A stretch of DNA of 64,000 nucleotides from Ruminococcus sp. (GTDB taxonomy: Bacteria; Bacillota; Clostridia; Oscillospirales; Ruminococcaceae): NCBI GenBank assembly GCA_017620025.1, contig JAFZRF010000055.1, positions 62,001 to 126,000 on the forward strand. Direction: 5' to 3'. Below are positions 50,508 through 59,095 of the stretch, piece by piece. Position 1 is the first letter of the stretch; the number at the start of each line of letters is the position of its first letter. The notes under the pieces were generated by a model. It did no database searches and was not told where the DNA came from. It was given only the letters and a program-made list of their open reading frames with translations. A program made the translations under genes and the position numbers.

Positions 50508-51113
50508 TCATACCCCGAATCTGTATTCGTTCATTTTTCTTCCTTCAGCAGAGAAATAGCTTCTTGCCAGCTTGAAGCCGTTCTTTACATAGAATCTGTT
50601 CACATCGTCATTGTTTTCCGCATCGGTCTCAAGATTGATGTATGCGTATTCACTGAGGTCTACCATGCCCTTAAGGTGATCGATGAGCATGGTGCCTATC
50701 CCCTGTTTTCCCATATCGGGCTCAACGCATATTGAAGCAAGCTCAACATACTTCTCGGTCTTGACAACCGAATCGCTCTTCTTGAAGGCTCCGAGAAGCC
50801 TTTTGATAAAGGAAGGATGCCTTATGGCCGCACCCATGGAGCATATGGCAAATCTGAACAGCTGGTTCTTTATAAGTCCCTTGTAGAAATTCGGATAATC
50901 GTAGGAGTAAGCGATAAATCCTGCAAGCCGGCCGTCGTCTTCGGCTACTATTATACCCGATCTCTCGTCGCTGAGATAGCCCTTGTACAGAGCATCGAGA
51001 AATCCCACACCGAGCTGCGTGAGAAAAAAGCCGGGGAAAGCACGTACATGAAGCCGGGATAATTCCCTTATGCTCCCCTTCTCTGACTCTGACATATTTC
51101 TGACGGTGACCAT
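50508..51113 (-). CDS. GNAT acetyltransferase
   Basis: This 201-aa GNAT protein has an acetyl-CoA binding segment (EPDMGKQGIGTMLIDHL) and a C-terminal FYVKNGFKLARSYF motif. It lies 12 bp after the sugar-phosphate transferase and may modify a sugar amine made by the operon's aminotransferases. Confidence 0.8.
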   Translation of the reverse strand: MVTVRNMSESEKGSIRELSRLHVRAFPGFFLTQLGVGFLDALYKGYLSDERSGIIVAEDDGRLAGFIAYSYDYPNFYKGLIKNQLFRFAICSMGAAIRHPSFIKRLLGAFKKSDSVVKTEKYVELASICVEPDMGKQGIGTMLIDHLKGMVDLSEYAYINLETDAENNDDVNRFYVKNGFKLARSYFSAEGRKMNEYRFGV

Positions 51114-51125
51114 ACAGCAAACTCC

Positions 51126-51824
51126 TCAATCATATTCTTTTCCCAGAACGGCCAGAACAGTTCTGACCATAGTAAGCAGCTCACGGAAGAACGAAAAACG
51201 CTCGATGGAATTAAGGTTCCACACCATTTTCCCCGGGAGCACCTGCTCAATATAAGTCTTGTCAACATCCTCGGAAGCGCTCAGAAGCTTGTATTCGTCC
51301 TTGTACCTGATTGAGGCCTCACTGGTTATACCGGCAGGCATAAGCAGTGTGGCACAGAATTCCGGGCGGTACTTACGGACATATTTCTTTACCTCCGGGC
51401 GTGTGCCCACAAAGCTCATAGTGCCCTGGAGCACGTCTATGAGCTGCGGCAGCTCGTCAAGGCGCAGATCACGCAGCATGGAACCTACCCGTGTGATCCT
51501 GCTGTCATTGCTGACGGTAACAGCCGTTCCGACCTTATCGGCATTTGCGACCATGGTACGGAACTTGTGTATACGGAAGGTCTTTCCGTATGTGGTTACT
51601 CTTTCCTGCCTGTACATTACAGGCCCTTTTGAATCAAGCTTTATCATCACAGCGATAACTATCATCGGTATCGCAGTGACGAAAAGCAGCATCAGTGCAG
51701 CAGCGATATCAAACGCTCTCTTTGCTGCGAGATGTCTTCGTTTTTTCCACAGTATCTCCCAGTACGGTCTTACCTCTTCCGTCCTCATGAAGGCAGGGAG
51801 ATCTTCCCAGCGGCGCAGTATCAA
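51126..51824 (-). CDS. Undecaprenyl-phosphate sugar phosphotransferase, short form
   Basis: This 232-aa enzyme of the bacterial sugar transferase family has KRAFDIAAALMLL (membrane segment), YRQERVTTYGKTFRIHKFRTM, LRDLRLDELPQLIDVLQGTMSFVG and the TRPE motif. It lacks the N-terminal multi-helix domain of WbaP-type proteins, so it is PglC/WecP-like in size. It starts the lipid-linked repeat unit. It overlaps the aminotransferase by 4 bp. Confidence 0.92.
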   Translation of the reverse strand: MILRRWEDLPAFMRTEEVRPYWEILWKKRRHLAAKRAFDIAAALMLLFVTAIPMIVIAVMIKLDSKGPVMYRQERVTTYGKTFRIHKFRTMVANADKVGTAVTVSNDSRITRVGSMLRDLRLDELPQLIDVLQGTMSFVGTRPEVKKYVRKYRPEFCATLLMPAGITSEASIRYKDEYKLLSASEDVDKTYIEQVLPGKMVWNLNSIERFSFFRELLTMVRTVLAVLGKEYD

Positions 51825-53023
51825 AGGTAATCCTTTACGATACTTACGTAGTTTTCGATTACATAATCCTCCATTTCATCGGTAAGACAGGTATGAAGCG
51901 GAAGAGTGATCTCGTTGATGAAATGATCGTAGGCATTCGGGAAATCTTCGATCCTGAATCCGAGATTCTTGTATGCGGTAAGCAGCGGGAGCGGCTTATA
52001 GTGAACATTGGTAGCAATGCTCTGCTCTGCCATGCGTCTGATGATCTCATTCCTCTGCTCGCCTGTTATTCCCGGCACCCTTGTAAGATAGAGATGGCCG
52101 GAAGAAGTATATTCGTCTGTGTAGTGCGGAAGTGTCTCGATACCGAGCGGTCTGAAAGCTTCATCATAGCAGTCAATGATATGATGCCTGCACTCAAGCA
52201 TACGAGGATATCTTTCAAACTGCTTGAGACCGATAGCTGCAACGACATCGGTCATATTGCACTTATACCATGTTCCGATAACATCGTACTCCCATGCACC
52301 GAGCTGTGTCTTCTGGAAAGCATCCTTGCTCTGGCCGTGAAGGCTGAAGAGCTGGAGCTGATGATATATCTCCTCATCGGAAATGCCGTTCACAGGTCTC
52401 CAGGTGAGAGCGCCGCCCTCGGCAGTTGTGAGGTTCTTTACCGCATGGAAGCTGAAGCTGGTGAAATCAGCTATATTGCCGACATATCTGCCGTAACGCT
52501 TTGCACCGAAGGCATGGGCAGCATCGGCATTTATCGAAATGCGTCCCATAGCCTCCTGCATCTTGTTTGCAGGTCTGAATAAGGACTTCTTGCTTTCAAC
52601 GATCTGATAGAGCCTCTCATAATCGCAGGGTATGCCTGCAAGGTCTACAGGTATGATGACCTTTGTCTTTTCGGTTATTGCCTTCTCGACCTGATCATAG
52701 TTGATCTCAAAGCTGTCGGGCATAGTGTCAACAAGAACAAGCTTTGCGCCCACATGGCATACAACAGAAGCTGTTGCCGTATATGTATATGCAGTAGTAA
52801 TGACCTCGTCACCCTCACCGACTCCGAGAAGTCTCAGCGCCATCTCTGCACACGCTGTCTGTGAATTGAGACAGCAGGCCTTTTTGAGCCCTATCATCTC
52901 CGCAATATTACTCTCAAAAAGCTTTGTCTTCGGTCCCGTCGTTATCCATCCTGACATCATAGCTTCGATTACTTCACGGATCTCGAGACGTGAAATGTCA
53001 GGCGGAGAAAATGAAATTTTCAT
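51821..53023 (-). CDS. DegT/DnrJ/EryC1-family sugar aminotransferase
   Basis: This 400-aa PLP aminotransferase begins ISFSPPDISRLEIREVIEAM and has LNSQTACAEMALRLLG, NADAAHAFGAKRYG and the PLP lysine in FSFHAVKNLTTAEGGAL, as in PglE- or ArnB-like sugar aminotransferases. It is the first gene of the polysaccharide operon. Next to a short PglC-like phosphotransferase and a GNAT protein, a bacillosamine-type diamino-sugar initiator is possible, but a dehydratase for UDP-GlcNAc is not present in the window. Confidence 0.9.
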   Translation of the reverse strand: MKISFSPPDISRLEIREVIEAMMSGWITTGPKTKLFESNIAEMIGLKKACCLNSQTACAEMALRLLGVGEGDEVITTAYTYTATASVVCHVGAKLVLVDTMPDSFEINYDQVEKAITEKTKVIIPVDLAGIPCDYERLYQIVESKKSLFRPANKMQEAMGRISINADAAHAFGAKRYGRYVGNIADFTSFSFHAVKNLTTAEGGALTWRPVNGISDEEIYHQLQLFSLHGQSKDAFQKTQLGAWEYDVIGTWYKCNMTDVVAAIGLKQFERYPRMLECRHHIIDCYDEAFRPLGIETLPHYTDEYTSSGHLYLTRVPGITGEQRNEIIRRMAEQSIATNVHYKPLPLLTAYKNLGFRIEDFPNAYDHFINEITLPLHTCLTDEMEDYVIENYVSIVKDYL

Positions 53024-53042
53024 TATTGTACCCCTCCAGAAA

Positions 53043-53061
53043 TATTTGAGTAATTCAAATA
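53043..53061. repeat. Inverted repeat in the polysaccharide operon leader
   Basis: TATTTGA and TCAAATA flank GTAAT just upstream of the first gene's ribosome site. It may be a small mRNA hairpin or operator. Confidence 0.45.
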
Positions 53062-53158
53062 CTTACTATATCTGTATTCAAAACTATATTTAATAATGTA
53101 CACATTCAACATTTAGTATAATTAAAGCTATCGGTTACTGCTTGTAATCAATCAAGTC

Positions 53159-53187
53159 ATTATATCATAAATAATTGCCTATGTCAA
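53159..53187 (-). promoter_or_regulatory. Promoter of the exopolysaccharide operon
   Basis: On the minus strand TTGACA (53187-53182), 17-bp spacer, TATAAT (53164-53159): a near-consensus promoter leaving a leader of about 125 nt. Confidence 0.88.
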
Positions 53188-53208
53188 TAGATTAACGTTT
53201 TATTTCTG

Positions 53209-53237
53209 ATATCCCCCAATTTCCACATATATCCCCC
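53209..53237 (-). promoter_or_regulatory. Direct repeats GGGGGATAT spaced 20 bp, upstream of the polysaccharide promoter
   Basis: Two identical 9-bp copies (plus strand ATATCCCCC at 53209-53217 and 53229-53237), G-runs standing out in an AT-rich region, about 21 bp beyond the -35 box. Confidence 0.5.
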
Positions 53238-53614
53238 TTTTTTCTTCACTCAAATTGTTCACTATGCATCCTGATAATATGCTCAATATTGCTATTTTTC
53301 ACAGCACTGACCATATATTGCTGTGCCTCTATACATCCTACCTGTATGTGATTATCCATCGTGTATTTTTGTTATTGTTTTACTCATTATTAATTATACG
53401 TTCTGACATAAGAGCATATTCATTTGTGACAATGTCCGAAAGCTTTGTCAGCCCCCAACGTGTCACAGTTTATAATGTTATATCTTTCAATTAACGCATA
53501 TGGTATTCATAAACGCAGAATCAAAAAATACAAAAGATTATGCATAAATTAAATATTACACGACGTATATTATTTTATTACGTCTCATTGTACACTATCT
53601 ACAAGTATACTCCC

Positions 53615-53645
53615 CGTTATTTAATAATAACGCCGTTTTTTATTC
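53615..53645 (+). terminator. Hairpin with T-run, possible terminator
   Basis: Perfect but AT-rich 7-bp stem CGTTATT / AATAACG with a TAAT loop, followed by CCGTTTTTTATT. No upstream gene on this strand is known, so it may end a small RNA or be a shield against read-through. Confidence 0.5.
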
Positions 53646-53662
53646 AAAAGGCATAGATTTTA

Positions 53663-53691
53663 TTGATTTTTCAGTTCACTCGTGGTATAAT
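53663..53691 (+). promoter_or_regulatory. Promoter of the small acidic protein gene
   Basis: TTGATT (53663-53668), 17-bp spacer, TATAAT (53686-53691), leaving a 5' leader of about 155 nt. Confidence 0.78.
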
Positions 53692-53852
53692 ATCAATATA
53701 AAGATCGAACTCATACGGAATTTGTCAAATATTCCCAACTGTAATATCGCAGCACTTTATAACACAACTTTACAAATCGGATTTAATCCGCATCACACTA
53801 CTATCCATACCACCAGACTTCCGGTGATTCTTAATGAAAAGAGGTTTTTGAT

Positions 53853-54161
53853 ATGAATGAAAACAGAATAGTTAAGGGTTTCCTCTCACAGTTACGCAAG
53901 TTCCTTCCCGAGAAGGTAATCTATGAGGCTTTATCGGTTCTTCCCGAAGACATCTTCGATAACGAAGAGCTGCTTGACATTCCGACCTTCAGAAGCGACA
54001 GAGAGGTCTATGAGTTCATAAAGAAAAATGGGTTTGAGAATTCTGAGAATTTAGCCTGCTTCTTCATGGAGCAGTATCTTGAGGATCTCGACGCATTCAT
54101 AGACGAGCTGCTCGACGAGATGGATGTTAAGGACGAAAGACTCATGGCCTGTGCATCATAA
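53853..54161 (+). CDS. Small acidic protein of unknown function (102 aa)
   Basis: ATG 53853 follows AAAAGAGG. The protein is soluble, helical in character and strongly acidic at the C-terminus (EQYLEDLDAFIDELLDEMDV). It has its own promoter and a strong terminator, so it is a stand-alone gene. I do not recognise a family; a regulator or partner-binding protein is possible. It stands alone between two minus-strand glycan operons. Confidence 0.7.
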   Translation: MNENRIVKGFLSQLRKFLPEKVIYEALSVLPEDIFDNEELLDIPTFRSDREVYEFIKKNGFENSENLACFFMEQYLEDLDAFIDELLDEMDVKDERLMACAS

Positions 54162-54183
54162 TAAGTTGAATAACAAATAAAAT

Positions 54184-54228
54184 ACGGCTTCCTTTTGTTT
54201 AATCCAGTCAAAAGGAAGCCGTTTTCTT
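54184..54228. terminator. Strong terminator shared by convergent genes
   Basis: A perfect 14-bp stem (arms 54184-54197 and 54209-54222) followed by TTTTC on the plus strand; it also directly follows the VanZ-like gene on the minus strand. Confidence 0.88.
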
Positions 54229-54665
54229 TATTTCTGACGTCTGCTGTCCGGCGAATATATCCACTGCGCAAGCAGACAGCCGAGGATTCCGCCGAGAAAC
54301 GCTCCGAGAGTATTGTGCAGCAGGTCGTCTATCTCAAAGAATCCCCGAGTAGTTGCAAGCTGTATTATCTCGATAATCAGAGAAGCGATCAGTCCGGCAA
54401 GAGCAGCCTTCCACGGTTTATCTGCCTTCCGTATCCAGAGCGGCACGAAAAAACCGAACGGAACAAGCATCAGGGTATTCAGAATGATATCAAAAAGCAT
54501 TCTTATGTTTCCGTTCATGACCTCCTGCAGTTCCCAGAACGGCGGTTTTACGATATGCTCATGTATCGGCAGCCTGAATATCAGTGTTACGAATACTATC
54601 AGAAGCATATACGGTACCGACATAAGTCTAAACAAGATCAGCAGTACTTTTTTTATTCTACTCAT
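54228..54665 (-). CDS. VanZ-like membrane protein
   Basis: This 145-aa protein has four membrane helices with the VanZ family motifs LNTLMLVPFGFFVPL, IEIIQLATTRGFFEIDDLLHNTLGAFLGG. VanZ proteins are linked to resistance to glycopeptides and related lipid-targeting agents, but many family members have no known role. It is 46 bp after rfbB and probably in the same transcript. Confidence 0.88.
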   Translation of the reverse strand: MSRIKKVLLILFRLMSVPYMLLIVFVTLIFRLPIHEHIVKPPFWELQEVMNGNIRMLFDIILNTLMLVPFGFFVPLWIRKADKPWKAALAGLIASLIIEIIQLATTRGFFEIDDLLHNTLGAFLGGILGCLLAQWIYSPDSRRQK

Positions 54666-54711
54666 TCCTTCCCGGTCAAAATCAGTGCTTACTGTAGAGC
54701 CTTCAGAGGCA

Positions 54712-55746
54712 TTACCTGTTTACCTCTGCTCTGTTTCCGTACATCTTCTCATAGTAGTTCTGATACTCGCCTGAAATGATAGTCTCCCACCACTCACGGT
54801 TTTCGAGGTACCACTTGATAGTCTTCTTTATGCCGTCAGCAAACTTAGTCTCCGGCAGCCAGCCGAGCTCGTTGTGTATCTTTGTAGGGTCGATAGCATA
54901 GCGCATATCGTGTCCCTTTCTGTCCTCAACAAAAGTGATCAGACTCTCGGGCTTACCGAGTTCCTTACATATCAGCTTAACGATGTCGATGTTCTTCATC
55001 TCGTTGTGGCCGCCTACGTTGTAGACCTCGCCTACTCTTCCCTTATGGATAATAAGGTCGATAGCACGGCAGTGATCCTCAACATAGAGCCAGTCACGGA
55101 CGTTCAATCCCTCACCGTATACAGGGAGAGGCTTGTCGGCAAGAGCATTTGCTATCATCAGAGGTATCAGCTTCTCAGGGAAGTGATAAGGACCGTAGTT
55201 ATTTGAACAGCGGCTGATAGTCACAGGCAGACCGTATGTCCTGTGATAAGCCATAACAAGCAGATCGGCACCGGCCTTTGAAGAGCTGTAGGGGCTGCTT
55301 GTGTGGATAGGTGTTTCCTCAGTGAAGAAGAGGTCGGGACGGTCAAGCGGAAGATCTCCGTATACCTCGTCAGTAGATACCTGATGATATCTCTGGATAC
55401 CGTACTTTCTGCAAGCGTCCATAAGCACCTGTGTGCCGAGGATGTTTGTCTGGAGGAATATCTCCGGATCCTCGATTGAGCGGTCAACGTGGGACTCAGC
55501 TGCGAAGTTGACTACGATATCAGGCTTCTCCTCCTCGAAGAGCTTGTAGATACCCTCACGGTCACAGATATCGATCTTCACAAAGCGGAAGTTAGGGTTA
55601 TCCATGACGGGTGCGAGAGTAGAAAGATTGCCGGCGTATGTGAGCTTGTCAAGGCATACGATGCGGTAATCCGGGTATGTATCAAGCATATGGAATACGA
55701 AATTTGAACCTATAAATCCGGCGCCGCCGGTGATGAATACTGTCAT
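54712..55746 (-). CDS. rfbB: dTDP-glucose 4,6-dehydratase
   Basis: This 344-aa extended SDR enzyme has the NAD site FITGGAGFIGSNFVFHML, the DxE..YG segment TDEVYGDLPLD, and the catalytic YSSSKAGADLLV (YxxxK). It converts dTDP-glucose to dTDP-4-keto-6-deoxyglucose. It follows rfbA by 12 bp. No rfbC or rfbD is present nearby, so the keto sugar probably feeds the aminotransferases of the polysaccharide operon rather than only rhamnose. Confidence 0.96.
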   Translation of the reverse strand: MTVFITGGAGFIGSNFVFHMLDTYPDYRIVCLDKLTYAGNLSTLAPVMDNPNFRFVKIDICDREGIYKLFEEEKPDIVVNFAAESHVDRSIEDPEIFLQTNILGTQVLMDACRKYGIQRYHQVSTDEVYGDLPLDRPDLFFTEETPIHTSSPYSSSKAGADLLVMAYHRTYGLPVTISRCSNNYGPYHFPEKLIPLMIANALADKPLPVYGEGLNVRDWLYVEDHCRAIDLIIHKGRVGEVYNVGGHNEMKNIDIVKLICKELGKPESLITFVEDRKGHDMRYAIDPTKIHNELGWLPETKFADGIKKTIKWYLENREWWETIISGEYQNYYEKMYGNRAEVNR

Positions 55747-55758
55747 TGCTGATTCTCC

Positions 55759-56643
55759 TTATAACACGAATTTTCCGTCCGCTACGTGGCGCAGATGTGC
55801 GCCGTAGGGAGATTTTCCGTACATCTCTGCAGTATGGAGCAGCTGCTCACGGGTTATCCATTTCTCATGGAAGGCTATCTCCTCCGGTGAAGAGATAACC
55901 ACGCCCTGGCGCTTCTGGACCGTCTGGATGAAGAAGGAAGCCTCCATAAGGCTCTCCATAGTACCTGTATCGAGCCACGCAAAGCCTCTGCCGAGGATCT
56001 GCACCTTGAGCTCGTTCTTTTCAAGGTACTGGCGGTTGAGGTCTGTTATCTCAAGCTCTCCTCTTGCCGAGGGCTTTACCTGCTTTGCCATGTCGCTCAC
56101 GCCCTTGGGATAGAAGTAAAGGCCGGTTATCGCATAGTTTGATTTCGGGTTTTCCGGCTTCTCTTCAACAGATACCACGTTTCTGTCCTCGTCGAATTCA
56201 ACGATGCCGAAGCGCTCAGGATCCTGTACATAGTAGCCGAATATCGTTGCCTTTCCTTCCTCGGCATTCTTTACGGCATCCCACAGGTTTCTTCTGAACC
56301 AGCCGCCGTAGAAGATATTATCGCCGAGTATCATCGCACAGGCTTCATCGCCGATGAACTCCTCACCGATCAGAAAAGCCTGAGCAAGTCCGTCCGGGCT
56401 CGGCTGTACGGCATAGGAAAGACTGATGCCCATATCACTTCCGTCACCGAGCAGTTCCCTGAATCTCGGAATATCCGTGGGGGTAGAAATGATGAGTATA
56501 TCCCGGATGCCTGCAAGCATCAGTGTTGACAGCGGATAGAATATCATTGGTTTGTCATAGACAGGCAGCAGCTGTTTACTTGTAACTTTTGTAAGGGGAT
56601 ACAGCCTTGTGCCGGATCCGCCTGCGAGAATTATACCTTTCAT
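55759..56643 (-). CDS. rfbA: Glucose-1-phosphate thymidylyltransferase
   Basis: This 294-aa nucleotidyltransferase has [21 protein letters not shown]-type N-terminus (first 20 residues typical), [23 protein letters not shown] and [13 protein letters not shown]. It makes dTDP-glucose from dTTP and glucose-1-phosphate. AGGAGG precedes the ATG; it is the first gene of the rfbA-rfbB-vanZ unit. Confidence 0.97.
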   Translation of the reverse strand: MKGIILAGGSGTRLYPLTKVTSKQLLPVYDKPMIFYPLSTLMLAGIRDILIISTPTDIPRFRELLGDGSDMGISLSYAVQPSPDGLAQAFLIGEEFIGDEACAMILGDNIFYGGWFRRNLWDAVKNAEEGKATIFGYYVQDPERFGIVEFDEDRNVVSVEEKPENPKSNYAITGLYFYPKGVSDMAKQVKPSARGELEITDLNRQYLEKNELKVQILGRGFAWLDTGTMESLMEASFFIQTVQKRQGVVISSPEEIAFHEKWITREQLLHTAEMYGKSPYGAHLRHVADGKFVL

Positions 56644-56681
56644 TTCATTCCTCCTGTGCTAGGGTATTGTATACAGTCAAT

Positions 56682-56711
56682 ATTATACATCACATCATCA
56701 CGTTTTGTCAA
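56682..56711 (-). promoter_or_regulatory. Promoter of rfbA
   Basis: On the minus strand TTGACA (56711-56706), 18-bp spacer, TATAAT (56687-56682). Confidence 0.82.
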
Positions 56712-56739
56712 TTACTTTTTTGTTTTTCCGTTCTGTATA

Positions 56740-56786
56740 AATAATGACCGGCTGCTGTCAGCTTTCAAAAGCCTTCAGCAGCCGGT
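56740..56786 (-). terminator. Terminator of the SLH/dockerin protein gene
   Basis: Perfect 11-bp stem ACCGGCTGCTG / CAGCAGCCGGT with an 18-nt loop, followed by CATTATTTAT on the minus strand; the T-run is imperfect. Confidence 0.7.
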
Positions 56787-56807
56787 CTGCTTAGTTATTT
56801 CGGTGCA

Positions 56808-58835
56808 TCAGTTGCCTGCCGTCGAAAGATCGGCATAGTAAGCAAGAATATCGGAGGCATCCGAAGAATTGACAGCACCGTCACGGTTATAGTCTGCAAG
56901 TTTCTTCTGCTCCTCATCGAAGCCGCCGTCCTGCTTTGTGGAAATAAGAGCATAGTATACAAGCACGGCAGTCGCATCGAGCGAATTCACCTGACCGTCC
57001 CTGTTGACGTCTCCGGGTGCAGGATCGGTAACAGCTGCCGGAGGTACAACAGGAGATGCGGGCGGTGTATATACGGAGGCCTTTGCAGCCACTCCGTTCA
57101 CCTCATACAGCCTGTTTATCATCTCTTCGATCTCGGCACTGGTAGCCTTGCCGTAAGGGTCGATGTTCTGCTCCGACTTCGGCGCACCGGGCTCGCCCTT
57201 TCCGTCCATCAGATTCCAGGTGGAAGTCCAGCAGATAGCCTCCCAGTGATCGAAGTCTATATCGTAGTAATCAAGGTATTCATCACTTCTTCCGAAGTCT
57301 ATGGCTCTCTTGTAATTTGCAAACTCCGAGTATCTCATCAGCATGAGAGCAGCATCCTGTCTTGTTACCCATTTTCCGATGCCGAAGGTATCTGCAGCAA
57401 CATACGGGTAGCCTACACAGATACTGTTCGCCTCGCCCCAGCGAAGAGCATCCTCGTACCAGGCGCCCGGCACTACATCCGTGAATCTTGATTTTTCTAC
57501 GCCGCCTCCGGGGCGTCCTGCCATTTCGTAAAGGGTCTGCACAAGAGCCTCACGGGTCACAAGATCTGTGGTATCCGTTATTCCGTCATCGTTGTCATGA
57601 TAATCAAATACCGGTGCAGCGCCGTTTGATTCAGTACTGAGAGTAACGATATCATCGAAGCAGAGGAAGTATATATTATCCCCGCCGGTAGAGGTATCTC
57701 CGCCGTAATCGATAGTCCACGAATGTCCCTTGCATACCTGATACTCAGCCTGTTTCACGCCTTCGTTGTAGGTCTTTACAAGGAAGGGATTGTTGCCGAT
57801 ATTCAGCTCTGTAAAGGGATTGGTGAAAGCCTGTAAAAAGCGCAGGTTCGGGTTTTTTGAAATATCGAGCGAGCTGATGCCGTCACAGGCACAGTCGAGG
57901 TATACCAGCTTCGGATTATGTGATATATCCAGCTCTGTGAGAGTCGGATTATAGCTGCATATCAGCTTGTTCAGCTCGGGGTTATGGCTCACATCTATAG
58001 ATGTCACTTCATTATGGGCGCAGTTGTAGTACTGCAAACCCGGATTGTTGCTGATATCGATGCTTCCGAGCCCCGGATTGTCCCAGATATCAAGTCGCTT
58101 CATCTTCGGGTTATGCGAAAGGTCAAGGGTGGTGAAGCGGTTGCGGAAGGCATCAAGATGCTGCAGATTCGGGTTCTGACTCAGATCAAGGGTGGTGAGC
58201 TCGCACGAGCCGCACATAAGATGCTCCAGCAGAGGATTATGCGTAACATCAAGCTCCTTCAGCGGATTGGTATTGCACTCGATATACGACATCTTCGGAT
58301 TGTTGGCCACGTTGAGGAAGGTGAGGTTGCAGTCGAAGCAGTATACCCACTCAAGATCAGGATTCGGCGTGAAATCAAGGGTAGTGAACTTGTTTCCCGA
58401 ACACCACACACCTGTCAGCAGCTTGTTGTTGCTTATATCCATTGTCTCTATCTCGTTATCCATGCAGTAGAGTCCACGAAGCTCCACAAGGTATTCGATA
58501 CCCTGTAATGACTTTATACCCTGTCCTATGCACCAGAGGTTTCTTGCAAGGATGATCTCATCGACATCAAGATGGCCGTCTCCGTCACGGTCATAGTCCC
58601 TGCTCGCAATAACGGCTCTGAAATTAGGATCAGGAAAGGTGGAGGCATTGATATCTACGGGGTGTATATGGGAGATATCCTCCGAGCCAGCAAGCGAGCT
58701 GCCCGTTTTCTCCGTCATGATCTTTTCTTCGCTGATACCGGCTGCAAAGCAGGTGTCAGCCGCACCGCTCATAGTCAACATCAGTGCCGCAGCACCGGCG
58801 ATAAGTTTCGATATCTTTCTGCTTTTTGTTCTCAT
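56808..58835 (-). CDS. Secreted leucine-rich repeat protein with SLH-like and dockerin modules
   Basis: This 675-aa protein has a signal peptide (to about residue 31, CFAAG), an EF-hand-like piece (DYDRDGDGHLDVDE), about 12 leucine-rich repeats of about 21 residues (pattern LxxLDISxNPxLxxLxC), an S-layer-homology-like region (about 430-590; FTDVVPGAWYEDALRWGEAN, VTRQDAALMLMRYSEF) and a full type I dockerin at the end (GDVNRDGQVNSLDATAVLVY and YNRDGAVNSSDASDILAYY). SLH modules bind wall polymers and dockerins bind cohesins, so it could bridge the cell wall and a scaffoldin. No catalytic domain is seen. Confidence 0.88.
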   Translation of the reverse strand: MRTKSRKISKLIAGAAALMLTMSGAADTCFAAGISEEKIMTEKTGSSLAGSEDISHIHPVDINASTFPDPNFRAVIASRDYDRDGDGHLDVDEIILARNLWCIGQGIKSLQGIEYLVELRGLYCMDNEIETMDISNNKLLTGVWCSGNKFTTLDFTPNPDLEWVYCFDCNLTFLNVANNPKMSYIECNTNPLKELDVTHNPLLEHLMCGSCELTTLDLSQNPNLQHLDAFRNRFTTLDLSHNPKMKRLDIWDNPGLGSIDISNNPGLQYYNCAHNEVTSIDVSHNPELNKLICSYNPTLTELDISHNPKLVYLDCACDGISSLDISKNPNLRFLQAFTNPFTELNIGNNPFLVKTYNEGVKQAEYQVCKGHSWTIDYGGDTSTGGDNIYFLCFDDIVTLSTESNGAAPVFDYHDNDDGITDTTDLVTREALVQTLYEMAGRPGGGVEKSRFTDVVPGAWYEDALRWGEANSICVGYPYVAADTFGIGKWVTRQDAALMLMRYSEFANYKRAIDFGRSDEYLDYYDIDFDHWEAICWTSTWNLMDGKGEPGAPKSEQNIDPYGKATSAEIEEMINRLYEVNGVAAKASVYTPPASPVVPPAAVTDPAPGDVNRDGQVNSLDATAVLVYYALISTKQDGGFDEEQKKLADYNRDGAVNSSDASDILAYYADLSTAGN

Positions 58836-58925
58836 GTTATTACTTCCCTTCTTGTTCCGTATTCAGAAAAAAACTATAGCCCGATTCTCAATAAAATACC
58901 CTGTATCATTCATCGTCTTAATTAC

Positions 58926-58954
58926 AGATTATCATACTTCGCTGCCTGTGTCAA
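58926..58954 (-). promoter_or_regulatory. Promoter of the SLH/dockerin protein gene
   Basis: On the minus strand TTGACA (58954-58949), 17-bp spacer, TAATCT (58931-58926); the -10 box is weak. Confidence 0.6.
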
Positions 58955-59007
58955 TACCTTTTATGCTATATTTCCTGCCGCCTGTAAACAGCGGAAAACA
59001 GCCTTCC

Positions 59008-59050
59008 GGAAAAGACAGGAGCACAGGCCGAAAAAGCCCGTGCTCCCGTC
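59008..59050 (-). terminator. Terminator of the lipoprotein gene
   Basis: A stem of about 15 bp with several G-T pairs (GACGGGAGCACGGGC / GGCCTGTGCTCCTGTC) followed by TTTTCC on the minus strand. Confidence 0.75.
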
Positions 59051-59095
59051 TTTATAACACTTCATTCCCTTAAATATGAATCTGAAACTCTTTTA

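Larger units (their letters stand above)
53024..53852. other. AT-rich regulatory interval of 829 bp
   Basis: It carries the divergent promoters at 53159 and 53663, the ATATCCCCC repeats, a hairpin with T-run at 53615 and small inverted repeats (GACGTA/TACGTC, TGTGACA/TGTCACA). No coding frame in it has a ribosome site or plausible composition; the longest (79 codons from 53255) looks random. An unrecognised small RNA is possible. Confidence 0.6.

Noticed and set aside
53255-53494. 79-codon frame in the long intergenic region
   Set aside because: No ribosome site, random composition in AT-rich DNA, and no promoter immediately upstream.
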